Source of the DNA: Bifidobacterium pullorum subsp. saeculare
GTDB lineage: Bacteria; Actinomycetota; Actinomycetes; Actinomycetales; Bifidobacteriaceae
NCBI RefSeq assembly: GCF_016899725.1
Contig: NZ_JACLYU010000001.1
Coordinates: 186,001 to 250,000 of the forward strand
Length of the DNA: 64,000 nt
Direction of reading: 5' to 3'
The stretch's first letter is position 1. Each line of letters begins with the position of its first letter. Made by a program: the position numbers and the translations under genes. Shown piece after piece: positions 28,255-38,543 of this stretch. The notes under the pieces are model-generated. The model made no database searches. It saw only the letters and a list, made by a program, of their open reading frames with translations, and had not been told where the DNA came from.

Positions 28255-29195
28255 CATCCCGTGTGGTCCCTGCCCCCGACGCGCTCATCGGCCGACGATT
28301 CGACGTGGCCGTCGCCAAGATGCTCGGCCTGTCGCGGTCCAAGGCCGCCGAACTCATCGACGCCGGCCAGGTGCGCGTGCTCGGCCGCGACATCGCCCGG
28401 TCCGGCTCGCTGCAAGACGGCGAGATGGTCGAGATCGACCTGCCCGAGGAACGCGAGACACCCGAACCCATCGCCGAGGACATGCCCGTCGTCTACGAGG
28501 ACGAGGACATCGTCGTCGTGGACAAGCCGGTGGGCGTGGCCGCGCACGCCTCCGTCGGGTGGTCCGGTCCCACGGTGCTCGGCTCGCTGCGGGACCGGGG
28601 CGTGGCCATCACCAAGCTCGGCGCCGCCGGCCGCGAAGGCATCGTCTCCCGGCTTGACGTGGGCACCTCTGGCCTGATGCTCGTGTGCAAGTCCGACCTC
28701 GCCTACACCGAGATGCGCCGCCAGTTCGCCGAGCACGAGGTCGTCAAAACCTACCATGCGCTGCCGCAGGGCAATCTGGTCCAGGACCGGGCCACGATCG
28801 ACGCGCCTATCGGCCGCGCCAAGGTGGCCGACTTCCGATTCACCGTCACGCCGGCCGGCAAACCCGCCATCACCCACTGGGATGTGATGGAGCGATTCGG
28901 CGAGGCCACGCTCGCCAAAGTCAACCTGGAGACCGGCCGCACCCACCAGATTCGCGTCCATTTCTCCTCGATCGGCCATCCGCTCGTCGGCGATCCGATG
29001 TACGGGGCCAACCCGCGCCTGGCCGAGGAGCTCGGGCTCCAGCGCCAATGGCTGCATGCGATGCAACTCGAGTTCCGCCATCCGCGCACCCGGCTGTGGA
29101 CCACCGTCACCTCGCCCCAGTACCCTGCCGACCTCGCCCACGCGCTCGATATGCTGCGCGCCCGCGGCCAGCGGCCGGCGGCGTGCGGGCAGTGA
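28251..29195 (+). CDS. RluA/RluD-family ribosomal large subunit pseudouridine synthase
   Basis: The 314-residue protein has an N-terminal S4 RNA-binding domain (SRSKAAELIDAGQVRVLGRDI, about residues 27-47) and a C-terminal catalytic domain. The catalytic Asp lies in SRLDVGTSGLMLV near residue 135. Further family motifs are VVDKPVGVAAH and TGRTHQIRVHFSSIGHPLVGDPMYG. It modifies uridines in 23S rRNA; the exact sites cannot be read from the sequence. It is coupled to lspA by an ATGA overlap, as is common. Confidence 0.93.
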   Translation: MTSRVVPAPDALIGRRFDVAVAKMLGLSRSKAAELIDAGQVRVLGRDIARSGSLQDGEMVEIDLPEERETPEPIAEDMPVVYEDEDIVVVDKPVGVAAHASVGWSGPTVLGSLRDRGVAITKLGAAGREGIVSRLDVGTSGLMLVCKSDLAYTEMRRQFAEHEVVKTYHALPQGNLVQDRATIDAPIGRAKVADFRFTVTPAGKPAITHWDVMERFGEATLAKVNLETGRTHQIRVHFSSIGHPLVGDPMYGANPRLAEELGLQRQWLHAMQLEFRHPRTRLWTTVTSPQYPADLAHALDMLRARGQRPAACGQ

Positions 29196-29197
29196 GG

Positions 29198-29209
29198 TAT
29201 CGTGGACGC
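29198..29209 (+). promoter_or_regulatory. -10 element placed for a leaderless dnaE transcript
   Basis: TATCGT at 29198-29203 ends 6 nt before the dnaE ATG at 29210. There is no clear ribosome-binding sequence between them. Confidence 0.55.
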
Positions 29210-32200
29210 ATGACTCGATCCGGCAACTTCGTCCACCTGCACAACCACACGCACTACTCGCTGCTCGACGGCGCGTCGAAGATCCCGGACCTGGCCCGCA
29301 AGGCCGCCGAACTCGGCATGCCGGCCGTGGGCATCGCCGACCACGGCAACATGCACGGCGCCTACGAGATGTTCACCAACTGCGTGGCCAACGGCGTCAA
29401 GCCCATCATCGGCATCGAGGCCTACACCACGCCGGAGACCGCGCGCGGCGACAAGGCCCGCGTCAGCTGGGACACCAACTGGGATCCCAACATGGACCCC
29501 AAGCACCGCCGGCGCAATCCGAACGACGTCTCCGGCGGCGGCCTGATCGCGCATCTGACGCTGTGGGCGGAGAACGACGAGGGCCTCGTCAACCTCATCA
29601 AGGCGAGCTCCGTGGCCAACCTCGAGGGCCGCGTGCAACGCTACCCGCGCATGGACAAGGAGGTGCTGTCCACCTACTCGAAAGGCGTGATCTGCGGCTC
29701 CGGCTGCCCCTCGGGCATCATCCAGACCAGGCTGGCGCTCGGCCAGTTCGACGAGGCGCTGCGCTACGCGGGCGAACTGCAGGACATCTACGGGCGCGAC
29801 AACTTCTTCATCGAGATCATGGACCACAACCTGGAGCTCGAACGCAAGAACATCCCCGGACTGCTCGAGATCGCCAAACGGCTCAACGCGCCGCTGCTGG
29901 CCACCAACGACTCGCATTACGTGGAGGCCAAGGACGCCGAGGCCCAGGACGCGATGCTGTGCATCAACTCCGGCGAACGGCTCGACAACCCCGACCGCTT
30001 CAAATTCGAGGGCGAAGGCTACTACCTGCGCCCCGCGGAGGAGATGCGCGAACTGTTCAAGGACTTCCCCGGCGCCTGCGACAACACGCTCGAGGTGGCC
30101 GAACGCTGCAACGTGATCTTCGACGACCACGAGGACGGCGCGTTCATGCCGCGCTTCGACTGCCCGGAGGGCTGGGACGAGGCCTCCCTGTTCCTCAAGA
30201 AGGTGGAGGAGGGCTTGGAACGCCGCTACGAGGGCAACGTGCCGCTGCAGGTGAGCAAGCAGGCGGACTACGAATGCGGCGTGATCTGCCAGATGCAGTT
30301 CTGCGGCTACTTCCTGGTGGTGGCCGACTACATCCAGTGGGCCAAGGACCACGGCATCATGGTGGGGCCGGGCCGAGGCTCGGCCGCAGGCTCGATGGTC
30401 GCCTACGCGATGGGCATCACCGAGCTCGACCCGCTGGAGCATGGCCTGATCTTCGAACGCTTCCTCAATCCCGAACGCGTCAGCCTGCCGGATATCGACG
30501 TGGACTTCGACCCCGAGGGCCGGCTGGAGGTCATCGACTACTGCGGCGAGAAATACGGCCGCGACAAGGTGGCCCAGTGCGTGATCTACGGCGTGATCAA
30601 AACCAAGCAGGCGCTCAAGGACTCGGCGCGCATCATGGGCTACGAGTTCTCGGTGGGCGACATGGTCACCAAGGCGCTGCCGCCGAGCAAGAACGGCAAG
30701 GACGCCTCGCTCAAGGAGATCTTCGACCCGGCCTCGAAGCGCTACGCTGAGGCGCGCGAGTTCCGCGAGCTGTACGACGCGAACCCGGACGTGCACCGCA
30801 TCGTCGACAAGGCCAAGATGCTCGAGGGGCTGATCCGTCAGACCGGCGTGCACGCCTGCGCCACGATCATGGGCTCCGAGCCGATCACCGACACCTCCCC
30901 GCTGCTCGAGCGCGTGGACGGCACCGTGACCACCACGTTCGAATACCACACCTGCGAGACGCTGGGCCTGGTCAAGATGGACTTCCTGGGCCTGTCCAAC
31001 CTCACGGTGATCCAGGACACCCTGAAGAACATCAAGGCCAACGGCAAGGAGCCGATCGACTACACCAAGATCCCGCTGGACGACAAGGCCACCTACGAGC
31101 TGCTTTCCCGCGGCGACACGCTTGGCGTGTTCCAGCTCGATTCCGACGGCATGCGCGCCCTGCTGCGCTCGCTGCACCCGGACAACTTCAACGATATCTC
31201 CGCCCTCATCGCCCTGTACCGGCCGGGCCCGATGGATATGGACTCGCACAACAGCTACGCGCGGCGCAAGAACGGGCTGGAGAAGGTCACGCCGATCCAC
31301 CCCGAGCTCGAGGAGCCGCTCAAGCAGGTGCTCGACGAGACCTACGGTCTGATCGTCTACCAGGAGCAGGTGCAGTCCGCCGCCCGCATCCTGGCCGGCT
31401 ATTCGCTGGGCAAGGCCGACGTGCTCCGGCGTGCCATGGGCAAGAAGAAGCCCGAGGTGCTGGCCAAGGAGAAGATCCCGTTCTTCGAGGGCATGAAGGA
31501 GCACGGCTACTCCGAAGAGGCCGCGCAGGCCGTGTGGGACGTGCTCGTCCCGTTCTCCGGCTACGCGTTCAACAAGGCGCACTCCGCCGCCTACGGCCTG
31601 ATCTCCTACTGGACCGCGTACCTCAAGACCCACTATCCGGTGGAGTTCATGGCCGCCCTGCTCCAGGGCACCAAGGACAACAAGGACAAAACCGCCCTGT
31701 ACTTGGGCGAGGCCCGCCGCATGGGCATCCAGGTGCTCTCCCCGGACGTCAACGAGTCCGTGTACGCCTACTCCGCCGTCGGCGACGTCGTGCGCTTCGG
31801 CCTGGGCGCCATCCGCAACGTGGGAGACAAGGCCGTGGCCGACATCATCGCCGAACGCGAGGGGCCCAAGGGCAAGTTCGTCGACTTCATGGACTTCATC
31901 CGCCGCGTGCCGATCTCCGTGCTCAACCGGCGCCTGGTCGAATCGCTGATCAAGGCCGGCGCCTTCGACTCCATCTCCCCGAACCGCCGCGCGCTCTACC
32001 AGGTGCACGAGGCCGCCATCGACTCGGTCATCGGCATCAAGCGCAAGCAGGCCGAGGGCCAGTTCGACCTGTTCGCCGACATGGACGACGCCGGCGCCGG
32101 GGACATGGGCGACGCCGTGGTCAACGTGCCCGACGTGGAGGAATGGGACAAGAAGACCAAGCTCAACTTCGAGCGTGAGATGCTCGGCCTGTACGTCTCC

Positions 32201-32791
32201 GACCATCCGCTCTCCGGCATGACCGCCGTGCTCGCAGGGCTGCGCGAGATGTCCATCGCGCATCTCATCGACCGTGCCAAGACGATGGGGGAGGGCCAGC
32301 AGGTCACGCTCGCCGGCCTCATCACCGGCGTGGACCGGCGCGTTTCCAAGAAGGGCAACCCGTGGGCCATCGTCACGATCGAGGATCTGGAGAGCTCGAT
32401 CCAGTGCATGTTCTTCGGCAAGGTGTACGAGGCCGCCGCCACGGAGCTCGCCGTCGACCAGGTGGTGCAGATTCGCGGCGTGGTGGAATTGCGCGACGAG
32501 ACCGTGAGCCTGAGGGCCACGGAGATGCAGGTGCCGAGCCTGGAGGCGGCGGACACCAAGCCCGTCGTCATCACGCTGCCCCAGGCGGCGCTCGGCCAGG
32601 ACCGGATGCGACGGCTCGGCCAGGTGCTCGCCGCGCACCCCGGCTACTGCGAGGTCAAGCTCGCCATCGTCGATGGCAAGGGCGCCGCCCAGGTGCTGAC
32701 CTTTGGCGACCGATTCCGCGTCAAGCGCGACACCGAGCTCTTCGCCGACCTCAAGATCCTCCTGGGGCCACACTGCCTGCCCGCCGCGTGA
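29210..32791 (+). CDS. dnaE: DNA polymerase III alpha subunit
   Basis: The 1193-residue replicative polymerase starts with a PHP domain (FVHLHNHTHYSLLDGASK, residues 6-23). The C-family polymerase core contains GPGRGSAAGSMVAYAMG and the catalytic PDIDVDFDPEGR, followed by FQLDSDGMR, the HhH region and a C-terminal OB fold (GQQVTLAGLITGVDRRVSKKGNPW). The length matches DnaE1. The ATG at 29210 is right after a -10 box, so the mRNA is likely leaderless. It is the essential replicase, not the SOS DnaE2. Confidence 0.97.
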   Translation: MTRSGNFVHLHNHTHYSLLDGASKIPDLARKAAELGMPAVGIADHGNMHGAYEMFTNCVANGVKPIIGIEAYTTPETARGDKARVSWDTNWDPNMDPKHRRRNPNDVSGGGLIAHLTLWAENDEGLVNLIKASSVANLEGRVQRYPRMDKEVLSTYSKGVICGSGCPSGIIQTRLALGQFDEALRYAGELQDIYGRDNFFIEIMDHNLELERKNIPGLLEIAKRLNAPLLATNDSHYVEAKDAEAQDAMLCINSGERLDNPDRFKFEGEGYYLRPAEEMRELFKDFPGACDNTLEVAERCNVIFDDHEDGAFMPRFDCPEGWDEASLFLKKVEEGLERRYEGNVPLQVSKQADYECGVICQMQFCGYFLVVADYIQWAKDHGIMVGPGRGSAAGSMVAYAMGITELDPLEHGLIFERFLNPERVSLPDIDVDFDPEGRLEVIDYCGEKYGRDKVAQCVIYGVIKTKQALKDSARIMGYEFSVGDMVTKALPPSKNGKDASLKEIFDPASKRYAEAREFRELYDANPDVHRIVDKAKMLEGLIRQTGVHACATIMGSEPITDTSPLLERVDGTVTTTFEYHTCETLGLVKMDFLGLSNLTVIQDTLKNIKANGKEPIDYTKIPLDDKATYELLSRGDTLGVFQLDSDGMRALLRSLHPDNFNDISALIALYRPGPMDMDSHNSYARRKNGLEKVTPIHPELEEPLKQVLDETYGLIVYQEQVQSAARILAGYSLGKADVLRRAMGKKKPEVLAKEKIPFFEGMKEHGYSEEAAQAVWDVLVPFSGYAFNKAHSAAYGLISYWTAYLKTHYPVEFMAALLQGTKDNKDKTALYLGEARRMGIQVLSPDVNESVYAYSAVGDVVRFGLGAIRNVGDKAVADIIAEREGPKGKFVDFMDFIRRVPISVLNRRLVESLIKAGAFDSISPNRRALYQVHEAAIDSVIGIKRKQAEGQFDLFADMDDAGAGDMGDAVVNVPDVEEWDKKTKLNFEREMLGLYVSDHPLSGMTAVLAGLREMSIAHLIDRAKTMGEGQQVTLAGLITGVDRRVSKKGNPWAIVTIEDLESSIQCMFFGKVYEAAATELAVDQVVQIRGVVELRDETVSLRATEMQVPSLEAADTKPVVITLPQAALGQDRMRRLGQVLAAHPGYCEVKLAIVDGKGAAQVLTFGDRFRVKRDTELFADLKILLGPHCLPAA

Positions 32792-32821
32792 AGCGGCGCC
32801 GGGGCGTCCACCGGACGGGCC

Positions 32822-32827
32822 TAGACT
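32822..32827 (+). promoter_or_regulatory. -10 element for the aldo/keto reductase gene
   Basis: TAGACT at 32822-32827 predicts a leader of about 35 nt that contains AAGGGA just before the ATG at 32869. Confidence 0.5.
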
Positions 32828-32868
32828 GAAGGAGGACATCATCGGATGGTCTTCCAAAGAAGGGAACG

Positions 32869-33750
32869 ATGACGCAGTCCAATGGCACGCTCCGGGTCGA
32901 GCTCAACGACGCCACCCACACCATGATCCCGCAGACCGGGTTCGGCACCTTCCAGATTCCGCCCGAGGACACGCAGCGGGCCGTCGAGGAGGCGCTCGAG
33001 ATCGGCTACCGGCACATCGACACGGCCGCCGCCTACTACAACGAGAAGGAGGTGGGCGACGCCCTCAGGGCCACCAGCATGGCGGGCAAGGTGTTCGTCA
33101 CCACGAAGCTGCGCAACTGCGACCAAGGCCGGGACGCCGCCCGCTACGCCCTCGAGGAGTCGCTCAGGAAGCTCGGCCTCGACCGTGTGGACATGTACCT
33201 CATCCACTGGCCGTTCCCGGCCATCGGCCGCTACGCCGAGACCTGGCGCTCGCTGCTGGAGCTGCGCGACGAAGGGCTTATCGGCGTGCCCGGCGTGAGC
33301 AACTTCCTGCCCGAACACCTCGAGGTCATCGCCGCGGACTCCGGCGAGGCGCCGGCCGTCGACCAGATCGAGGTGCATCCGCGCTTCAGCCAGCCGGAGA
33401 CGCTCGCCTACTGCACGGAGCATGGCATCGCGGTGGAGGCGTACTCGCCGCTCGGCCACGGCGCCGACACGGACGCCGAGCCGGTGCTCGCCGCGGCCAA
33501 GGCGCATGGCGTCACCCCGGCGCAGGTCGTGCTGCGCTGGCACACGCAGCAGGGGCGCATCGTGATCCCCAAGTCGAAGCATCCCGAACGCATGCGCCAG
33601 AACCTCGCCGCCACAGGCTTCGACCTGACCGACGCCGAGCTCATGGCCATCGACGCCCTGCACACGCCGACCGGCCGCGTCGGCGGTGACCCGCGCACCA
33701 ACGTCTGCTCGCAATCCTGGGCCGACCAGCACGCCCGCGGCAACATCTGA
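32869..33750 (+). CDS. Aldo/keto reductase
   Basis: The 293-residue TIM-barrel NADPH oxidoreductase has the full catalytic set: Asp and Tyr in HIDTAAAYYNE near residues 46-56, Lys in VTTKL near 82 and His in LIHWPFPA near 108. The cofactor-binding end reads IVIPKSKHPERMRQN. It belongs to the AKR5-like group of 2,5-diketo-gluconate/methylglyoxal reductases by overall style. The substrate is unknown. It has its own -10 box and a good ribosome-binding site. Confidence 0.93.
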   Translation: MTQSNGTLRVELNDATHTMIPQTGFGTFQIPPEDTQRAVEEALEIGYRHIDTAAAYYNEKEVGDALRATSMAGKVFVTTKLRNCDQGRDAARYALEESLRKLGLDRVDMYLIHWPFPAIGRYAETWRSLLELRDEGLIGVPGVSNFLPEHLEVIAADSGEAPAVDQIEVHPRFSQPETLAYCTEHGIAVEAYSPLGHGADTDAEPVLAAAKAHGVTPAQVVLRWHTQQGRIVIPKSKHPERMRQNLAATGFDLTDAELMAIDALHTPTGRVGGDPRTNVCSQSWADQHARGNI

Positions 33751-33845
33751 GGCGCGCGCCGCGGCGCCGGCCGGCCGCATCCGGCCGGCCGTCCGCCCAT
33801 CGGACGGAAACGGCCGATGGGTGGGACGGGGGAGCGCCCCGGCGT

Positions 33846-33858
33846 TACGATGGGGCCC
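33846..33858 (+). promoter_or_regulatory. -10 element of the his operon, placed for a leaderless start
   Basis: TACGAT at 33846-33851 ends 7 nt before the hisD ATG at 33859. No attenuator leader peptide is visible upstream. Confidence 0.5.
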
Positions 33859-35256
33859 ATGAGCGAGAACATCATGCGAATCATCGACCTGCGCGGCAAG
33901 AACCTGTCCCGCGCCGAACTGCTCGCGGCCATGCCGCGCGCCGCCATGGGCACTGCCGAGGCCACCGACCTCGTGCGCCCGATCCTCGAGGACGTCAAGG
34001 AGCGCGGCGCCGCGGCCCTGCGCGACTACGAGGAGAAGTTCGACGGCGTGGCCCCGAAGCATCTGCGCGTGCCCGCCGAGGCCATCGCCGCCTCCCTGGA
34101 GACGCTCGATCCGGAGGTCCGCGCCGCCATCGAGGAGTCGGTGCGCCGCGCCCGCGCCGTCGCCGCCAGCCAGGTGCCCCACGACTTCGCCACCGACCTG
34201 GCCGAAGGCGCCCGCGTGGCCGAGCGTTGGATCCCAATCCAGCGCGTGGGCCTGTACGTGCCCGGCGGCAAGGCCGTCTACCCCTCCTCGGTGATCATGA
34301 ACGCCGTGCCCGCCCAGGCCGCCGGCGTCGAATCGCTCGCCATCGCCACCCCGCCCGCCAAGGGCGACCCGGAGGGCCTGCCCAACCGCACGATCCTCGC
34401 CACCTGCGCCATCCTGGGCGTCAGCGAGGTGTACGCGGTCGGCGGCGCCCAGGCCATCGCCATGTTCGCCTACGGCGCCAAGGGCTCCGAGCCGCAGGAC
34501 GGCGGCGTGCTGTGCGACCCGGTCGACAAGATCACCGGCCCCGGCAACATCTTCGTGGCCACCGCCAAGTCCCTCGTCTCCGGCTTCGTCGGCATCGACG
34601 CGGTGGCCGGCCCCACCGAGATCGGCATCATCGCCGACTCCACCGCCGACCCGCGCTTCCTGGCCGTCGACCTCATCGGCCAGGCCGAGCACGACGAGCT
34701 CGCCGGCTCCGTGCTCTTCACCGACGACCCGGTGCTCGCCGGCAAGGTGCAGGCCGAGCTCGCCGTCCGCGTGCCGCGCACCGAGCACGCCGAGCGCGTG
34801 CACACCTCGCTGTCCGGCAGCCAGTCCGCCATCGTCCTGACCGACGGCCTCGACCAGTCCATCGACGCGGCCAACGCCTACGCGGCCGAGCACCTGGAGA
34901 TCCAGACCGCCGACGCGGACGCCGTCGTGGGGCGCATCCGCAACGCCGGCGCCATCTTCCGCGGCCCCTACTCGCCGGTGCCGCTGGGCGACTACATGTC
35001 CGGCTCCAACCATGTGCTGCCCACCGGCGGCACCGCCCGCTTCGCCGCCGGCCTGGGCGTGCACACCTTCATGAAGCCCGTCGAGGTCATCGAATACGAC
35101 GAGGCCGGCCTCAAGGCGCTCGCCGCGCGCATCAACGCCTTCGCGGTCTCCGAGGACCTGCCCGGCCACGGCGAATGCGTGCTCACCCGATTCGTCAAGG
35201 ACCCGTACGACAAGGCCACGCTCGACGAGCAGGAGAAGGAGGCCGGTCTCAAGTGA
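33859..35256 (+). CDS. hisD: Histidinol dehydrogenase
   Basis: The 465-residue zinc enzyme performs the last two oxidations of histidine synthesis with NAD+. Markers are VGLYVPGGKAVYPSSVIMNAVPAQ, VDKITGPGNIFVATAKS, AGPTEIGIIADSTADPRF with DLIGQAEHDE, and SGSNHVLPTGGTARFAAGL with the metal and substrate residues. The ATG at 33859 fits a leaderless transcript; an in-frame ATG five codons later (MRIIDLRG) is an alternative. It overlaps hisC by GTGA and opens the his cluster. Confidence 0.95.
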   Translation: MSENIMRIIDLRGKNLSRAELLAAMPRAAMGTAEATDLVRPILEDVKERGAAALRDYEEKFDGVAPKHLRVPAEAIAASLETLDPEVRAAIEESVRRARAVAASQVPHDFATDLAEGARVAERWIPIQRVGLYVPGGKAVYPSSVIMNAVPAQAAGVESLAIATPPAKGDPEGLPNRTILATCAILGVSEVYAVGGAQAIAMFAYGAKGSEPQDGGVLCDPVDKITGPGNIFVATAKSLVSGFVGIDAVAGPTEIGIIADSTADPRFLAVDLIGQAEHDELAGSVLFTDDPVLAGKVQAELAVRVPRTEHAERVHTSLSGSQSAIVLTDGLDQSIDAANAYAAEHLEIQTADADAVVGRIRNAGAIFRGPYSPVPLGDYMSGSNHVLPTGGTARFAAGLGVHTFMKPVEVIEYDEAGLKALAARINAFAVSEDLPGHGECVLTRFVKDPYDKATLDEQEKEAGLK

Positions 35257-36413
35257 GCGCCATCCCCGCCAGCCTGCCGCTGCGCAACGACCTCATCGGC
35301 GAGGAGCCCTACGGCGCGCCCCAGCTCGACGTGCCGGTGTGCCTCAACGTCAACGAGAACCCGTACCCGCCCGAGCCGGCCGTGTGCGACGCCATCGCCG
35401 CCCGCGTGCGCGCCATCGCCCCGACGCTCAACCGCTACCCGGACCGCGAGCATGTGGCGCTGCGCCAGGCCTTCGCCGGCTACCTCGAACGCGAGTCCGG
35501 GGCGCGCCTGGAGGTCGGCCAGCTGTGGGGCGCCAACGGCTCCAACGAGATCATGCTCCAGCTGTTCCAGGCCTTCGGCGGGCCGGGGCGCACCGCGATT
35601 GGCGCCGACCCCACGTACTCGATGTACCCCGAGTACGCGCGCGACACCTTCACCGGCTGGCAGCTCGCCCACCGCAACGCCGACTTCACGCTCGACGTCG
35701 ACCGCCTCATCGCCCGCATCGAGGAGACCGGCCCGTCGATGGTGCTGCTGACCAACCCGAACAACCCCACCGGCACCCCGCTGCCGCAGGCCGACATCGA
35801 ACGCGTGCTCGCCGCCTGTGAACAGGTGCAGGTGGCGGGGGCCAACCCCGGCGTCCGCCCGGTCGTCGTCATCGACGAGGCCTACATCGAGTTCCGCGAC
35901 CCGGGCACCCCCAGCGCCGTCACGCTCATCGGGGAGCATCCGAACCTCGCGGTGAGCCGCACGATGAGCAAGGCCTTCGCCTTCGCCGGCGCGCGCGTCG
36001 GCTACCTGGCCGCCGACCAGGGCATCATCGACTGCGTGCGCATCGTGCGCATGCCCTACCATCTGAGCGCCGTCACCCAGGCCGCGGCGCTCGCCGCCTT
36101 CGAGCACACCGACGAGCAGCTCGCCCGCGTGGCCCACCTGCGCGACACGCGCGACGCCACCGCCGCCTGGCTTAAGACCCAGACCTACAAGGGCACGCCG
36201 CTGCGCGTGGCCGACTCGCAGTCGAACTTCCTGCTCTTCGGCGGCTGCTTCGACCATCGCGACGCCATCTTCGACGCGATGCTCGAGCGCGGTGTGCTCA
36301 TCCGCGTCGTCGGCCCCGAAGGCTGGCTGCGCGTGTGCATGGGCACCGACGCGGAGATGGCGCGTTTCCGCGAAGCGCTTGTGGAGTCCCTGCGTATAGT
36401 GGAACAGCAGTAA
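35253..36413 (+). CDS. hisC: Histidinol-phosphate aminotransferase
   Basis: The 386-residue PLP enzyme of fold type I transfers the amino group in histidine synthesis. Motifs are [12 protein letters not shown] near the N-terminus, [33 protein letters not shown] and the PLP-lysine region [17 protein letters not shown]. The GTG at 35253 overlaps the hisD stop. The mRNA continues into hisB 47 nt later through a small inverted repeat. Confidence 0.95.
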   Translation: MSAIPASLPLRNDLIGEEPYGAPQLDVPVCLNVNENPYPPEPAVCDAIAARVRAIAPTLNRYPDREHVALRQAFAGYLERESGARLEVGQLWGANGSNEIMLQLFQAFGGPGRTAIGADPTYSMYPEYARDTFTGWQLAHRNADFTLDVDRLIARIEETGPSMVLLTNPNNPTGTPLPQADIERVLAACEQVQVAGANPGVRPVVVIDEAYIEFRDPGTPSAVTLIGEHPNLAVSRTMSKAFAFAGARVGYLAADQGIIDCVRIVRMPYHLSAVTQAAALAAFEHTDEQLARVAHLRDTRDATAAWLKTQTYKGTPLRVADSQSNFLLFGGCFDHRDAIFDAMLERGVLIRVVGPEGWLRVCMGTDAEMARFREALVESLRIVEQQ

Positions 36414-36460
36414 GGCCCCGCCCGGCCGCGGAAGGCGGGGCGCCGAGGAAGGAGCGCCGG

Positions 36461-37060
36461 ATGGCACGCACCGCACACATCGTCCGCGAGACCAGCGAAT
36501 CGCATATCGACCTCGCGCTGGACCTCGACGGCACCGGCAGGACGGACATCAGCACGTCCGTGCCGTTCTACGACCATATGATGACCGCGTTGGGCAAGCA
36601 TTCGCTCATCGACCTGACGATCAAGGCGCATGGTGACACCGACATCGACGTCCACCACACCGTGGAGGACACCGCCATCGTCTTCGGCGAGGCCCTCAGG
36701 CAGGCCCTGGGCGACAAGCGCGGCATCTGCCGGTTCGCCGACGCCACCGTGCCGCTCGACGAGGCGCTCGCCACGGCCGTCGTCGACATCTCCGGCCGAC
36801 CGTACTGCGTGTGCTCTGGCGAGCCCGACGGCTTCGAATACTGCATGATCGGCGGCCATTTCACCGGCTCGCTGGTGCGCCACGTCATGGAATCCATCGC
36901 GCTGCACGCCGGCATCTGCCTGCACCTGTGCGTGCTGGCCGGCCGCGACCCCCACCACATCGCCGAGGCCGAGTTCAAGGCCGTCGCCCGCGCGCTGCGC
37001 GCCGCCGTGGAACCCGATCCGCGCGTGCATGGCATCCCCAGCACGAAGGGGGCGCTGTGA
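36461..37060 (+). CDS. hisB: Imidazoleglycerol-phosphate dehydratase
   Basis: The 199-residue manganese enzyme dehydrates imidazole glycerol phosphate. Both half-repeats carry the metal motifs: PFYDHMM with [11 protein letters not shown] in the first and EYCMIGGHF with [15 protein letters not shown] in the second. The length fits the monofunctional HisB type. GAGGAAGGAG precedes the ATG. Confidence 0.96.
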   Translation: MARTAHIVRETSESHIDLALDLDGTGRTDISTSVPFYDHMMTALGKHSLIDLTIKAHGDTDIDVHHTVEDTAIVFGEALRQALGDKRGICRFADATVPLDEALATAVVDISGRPYCVCSGEPDGFEYCMIGGHFTGSLVRHVMESIALHAGICLHLCVLAGRDPHHIAEAEFKAVARALRAAVEPDPRVHGIPSTKGAL

Positions 37061-37779
37061 TGGCCGACGACACCAAGGATCCGCTGGACGGCCTCGACCC
37101 CGACGACGCCCACTTCACCGACGAGGACCTCGACCGCGCGATGGCCGACTTCGAGAAGGAGTTCCACGCCGGAGATGCCTCCGACGCCGCCGCGATACCG
37201 GACGACGCCGGCGACCTGCCGAACATCGGCGACGTGGAGATCCCCGCCGACGCCTCCGCCATCGACGCCTCCGTCGGCTTCGAGGACGAGCTGCAGGGCC
37301 TGCTCGGCAACAAGGCCAAGGTCGCGGTGCTCGTCACCCGCATCGCCTCCGCCGAGCTGCTCGCCGCCTTCTGCCAGCTGGCCGACATCTCCGCCGAATG
37401 CCTCGGCTCCAACCAGGGCGCCTGCGCGGTGCTGCGCAACCTCGACGGCGACGGGCCCGAGGCCGCCGCGCGCGACCTGACCACCGTGGTCAACGGCATG
37501 TCGCTCATCCTCGCCGTCAACCGCGCCGACAAGCTCGAGGCGACGCTGTACATGCACGGCAAGGCCGGGCAGACCATCGCGCCGCCGATCCTGTTCACCT
37601 CCACGCCCCGGTTCGTGGAGGACCTGACGCTGGGCATCGTCAACATCGCACAGCTGCGGACCGAAGGCTTCGAAACCGTCGACTCCGCCTCGCTCAGCCA
37701 TGACGAGGCCATGGAGGTGCTCGCGCGCCACACCCGCTTCGGCCGCGGCGGCGCCACGAAGGGCTCGCGCGTCGAATAG
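37060..37779 (+). CDS. Conserved hypothetical protein inside the his operon
   Basis: The 239-residue acidic protein overlaps the hisB stop (TGATG; a GTG one codon earlier is also possible) and is followed by hisH, so it is embedded in the operon. The first 65 residues are very acidic and look disordered. The remainder is a compact alpha/beta-like region with KAKVAVLVTRIASAELLAAFCQLADISAEC and MEVLARHTRFGRGG. I recognise no domain. Translational coupling with hisB suggests an accessory role in histidine synthesis, but nothing in the sequence proves it. It ends with TAG. Confidence 0.75.
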   Translation: MADDTKDPLDGLDPDDAHFTDEDLDRAMADFEKEFHAGDASDAAAIPDDAGDLPNIGDVEIPADASAIDASVGFEDELQGLLGNKAKVAVLVTRIASAELLAAFCQLADISAECLGSNQGACAVLRNLDGDGPEAAARDLTTVVNGMSLILAVNRADKLEATLYMHGKAGQTIAPPILFTSTPRFVEDLTLGIVNIAQLRTEGFETVDSASLSHDEAMEVLARHTRFGRGGATKGSRVE

Positions 37780-37843
37780 CGGGCGTTCCGGCCGCGCCGG
37801 CCGTCACCAGGTCGCGCGGCTACGCACAAGAGGAAGGGAACCT

Positions 37844-38488
37844 ATGACCACAGCGGTCGTCTTCGACTATGGATTCGGCAACGTGCGCTCGATGGTGCGG
37901 GCGCTCGCCCGCCTCGGCGTCGACGTGACGCTCACCAGCGACTACCGCCAGGCCCTGGAGGCCGATGGCCTCGTCGTGCCCGGCGTCGGCGCCTTCGCCG
38001 CCTGCATGCGCGGGCTGCGGCAGGTCTCCGGCGACCGCGTGGTCTACGACCGCCTGCGCGCCGGCCGTCCGGTGCTCGGCGTGTGTGTCGGCCTGCAGGT
38101 GCTGTTCGAGCACGGCGTGGAACGCGGCGCCGACACCGCCGGCCTCGGCCTGGTCGGCGGCACCGTCGACCTGCTCGACGCGGACGTCGTCCCCCACATG
38201 GGATGGGACACCGTCGACGCGGCCCCCGGATCCACGCTGCTCAAGGGCGTGGAGGGGGAGCGCTTCTACTTCGTGCACTCCTACGCGGCCTGCTCCGCCA
38301 CCCCCGCCGACCGCTCCGACCTGAGCCTCGACCTCGGCCCCGGCCAGCTGACCACCTGGTGCGACTACGGCCGCAGCCGCTTCGTGGCCGCCTACGAACG
38401 CGGCCCGCTCATGGCCACCCAGTTCCACCCGGAGAAATCCGGCGACGCCGGCGCCGAGCTGCTGCGCAACTGGACCGCCACCTGCTGA
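37844..38488 (+). CDS. hisH: Imidazole glycerol phosphate synthase, glutaminase subunit
   Basis: The 214-residue class I glutamine amidotransferase supplies ammonia to HisF. The triad is visible: the nucleophile in [13 protein letters not shown], with FHPEKSG giving the His and Glu near the C-terminus. The N-terminal [14 protein letters not shown] is typical; the oxyanion strand is [18 protein letters not shown] precedes the ATG. hisF is not in this window. Confidence 0.95.
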   Translation: MTTAVVFDYGFGNVRSMVRALARLGVDVTLTSDYRQALEADGLVVPGVGAFAACMRGLRQVSGDRVVYDRLRAGRPVLGVCVGLQVLFEHGVERGADTAGLGLVGGTVDLLDADVVPHMGWDTVDAAPGSTLLKGVEGERFYFVHSYAACSATPADRSDLSLDLGPGQLTTWCDYGRSRFVAAYERGPLMATQFHPEKSGDAGAELLRNWTATC

Positions 38489-38543
38489 GCGCCCCGCGCC
38501 GCCCCGTCCACCAGTCCATCCGAAGGAAAGGAACGCATCAACC

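Noticed and set aside
28751..32857. Long minus-strand frame of 1368 codons
   Set aside because: Antisense to dnaE with the same low-complexity composition; dnaE is clearly the real gene.
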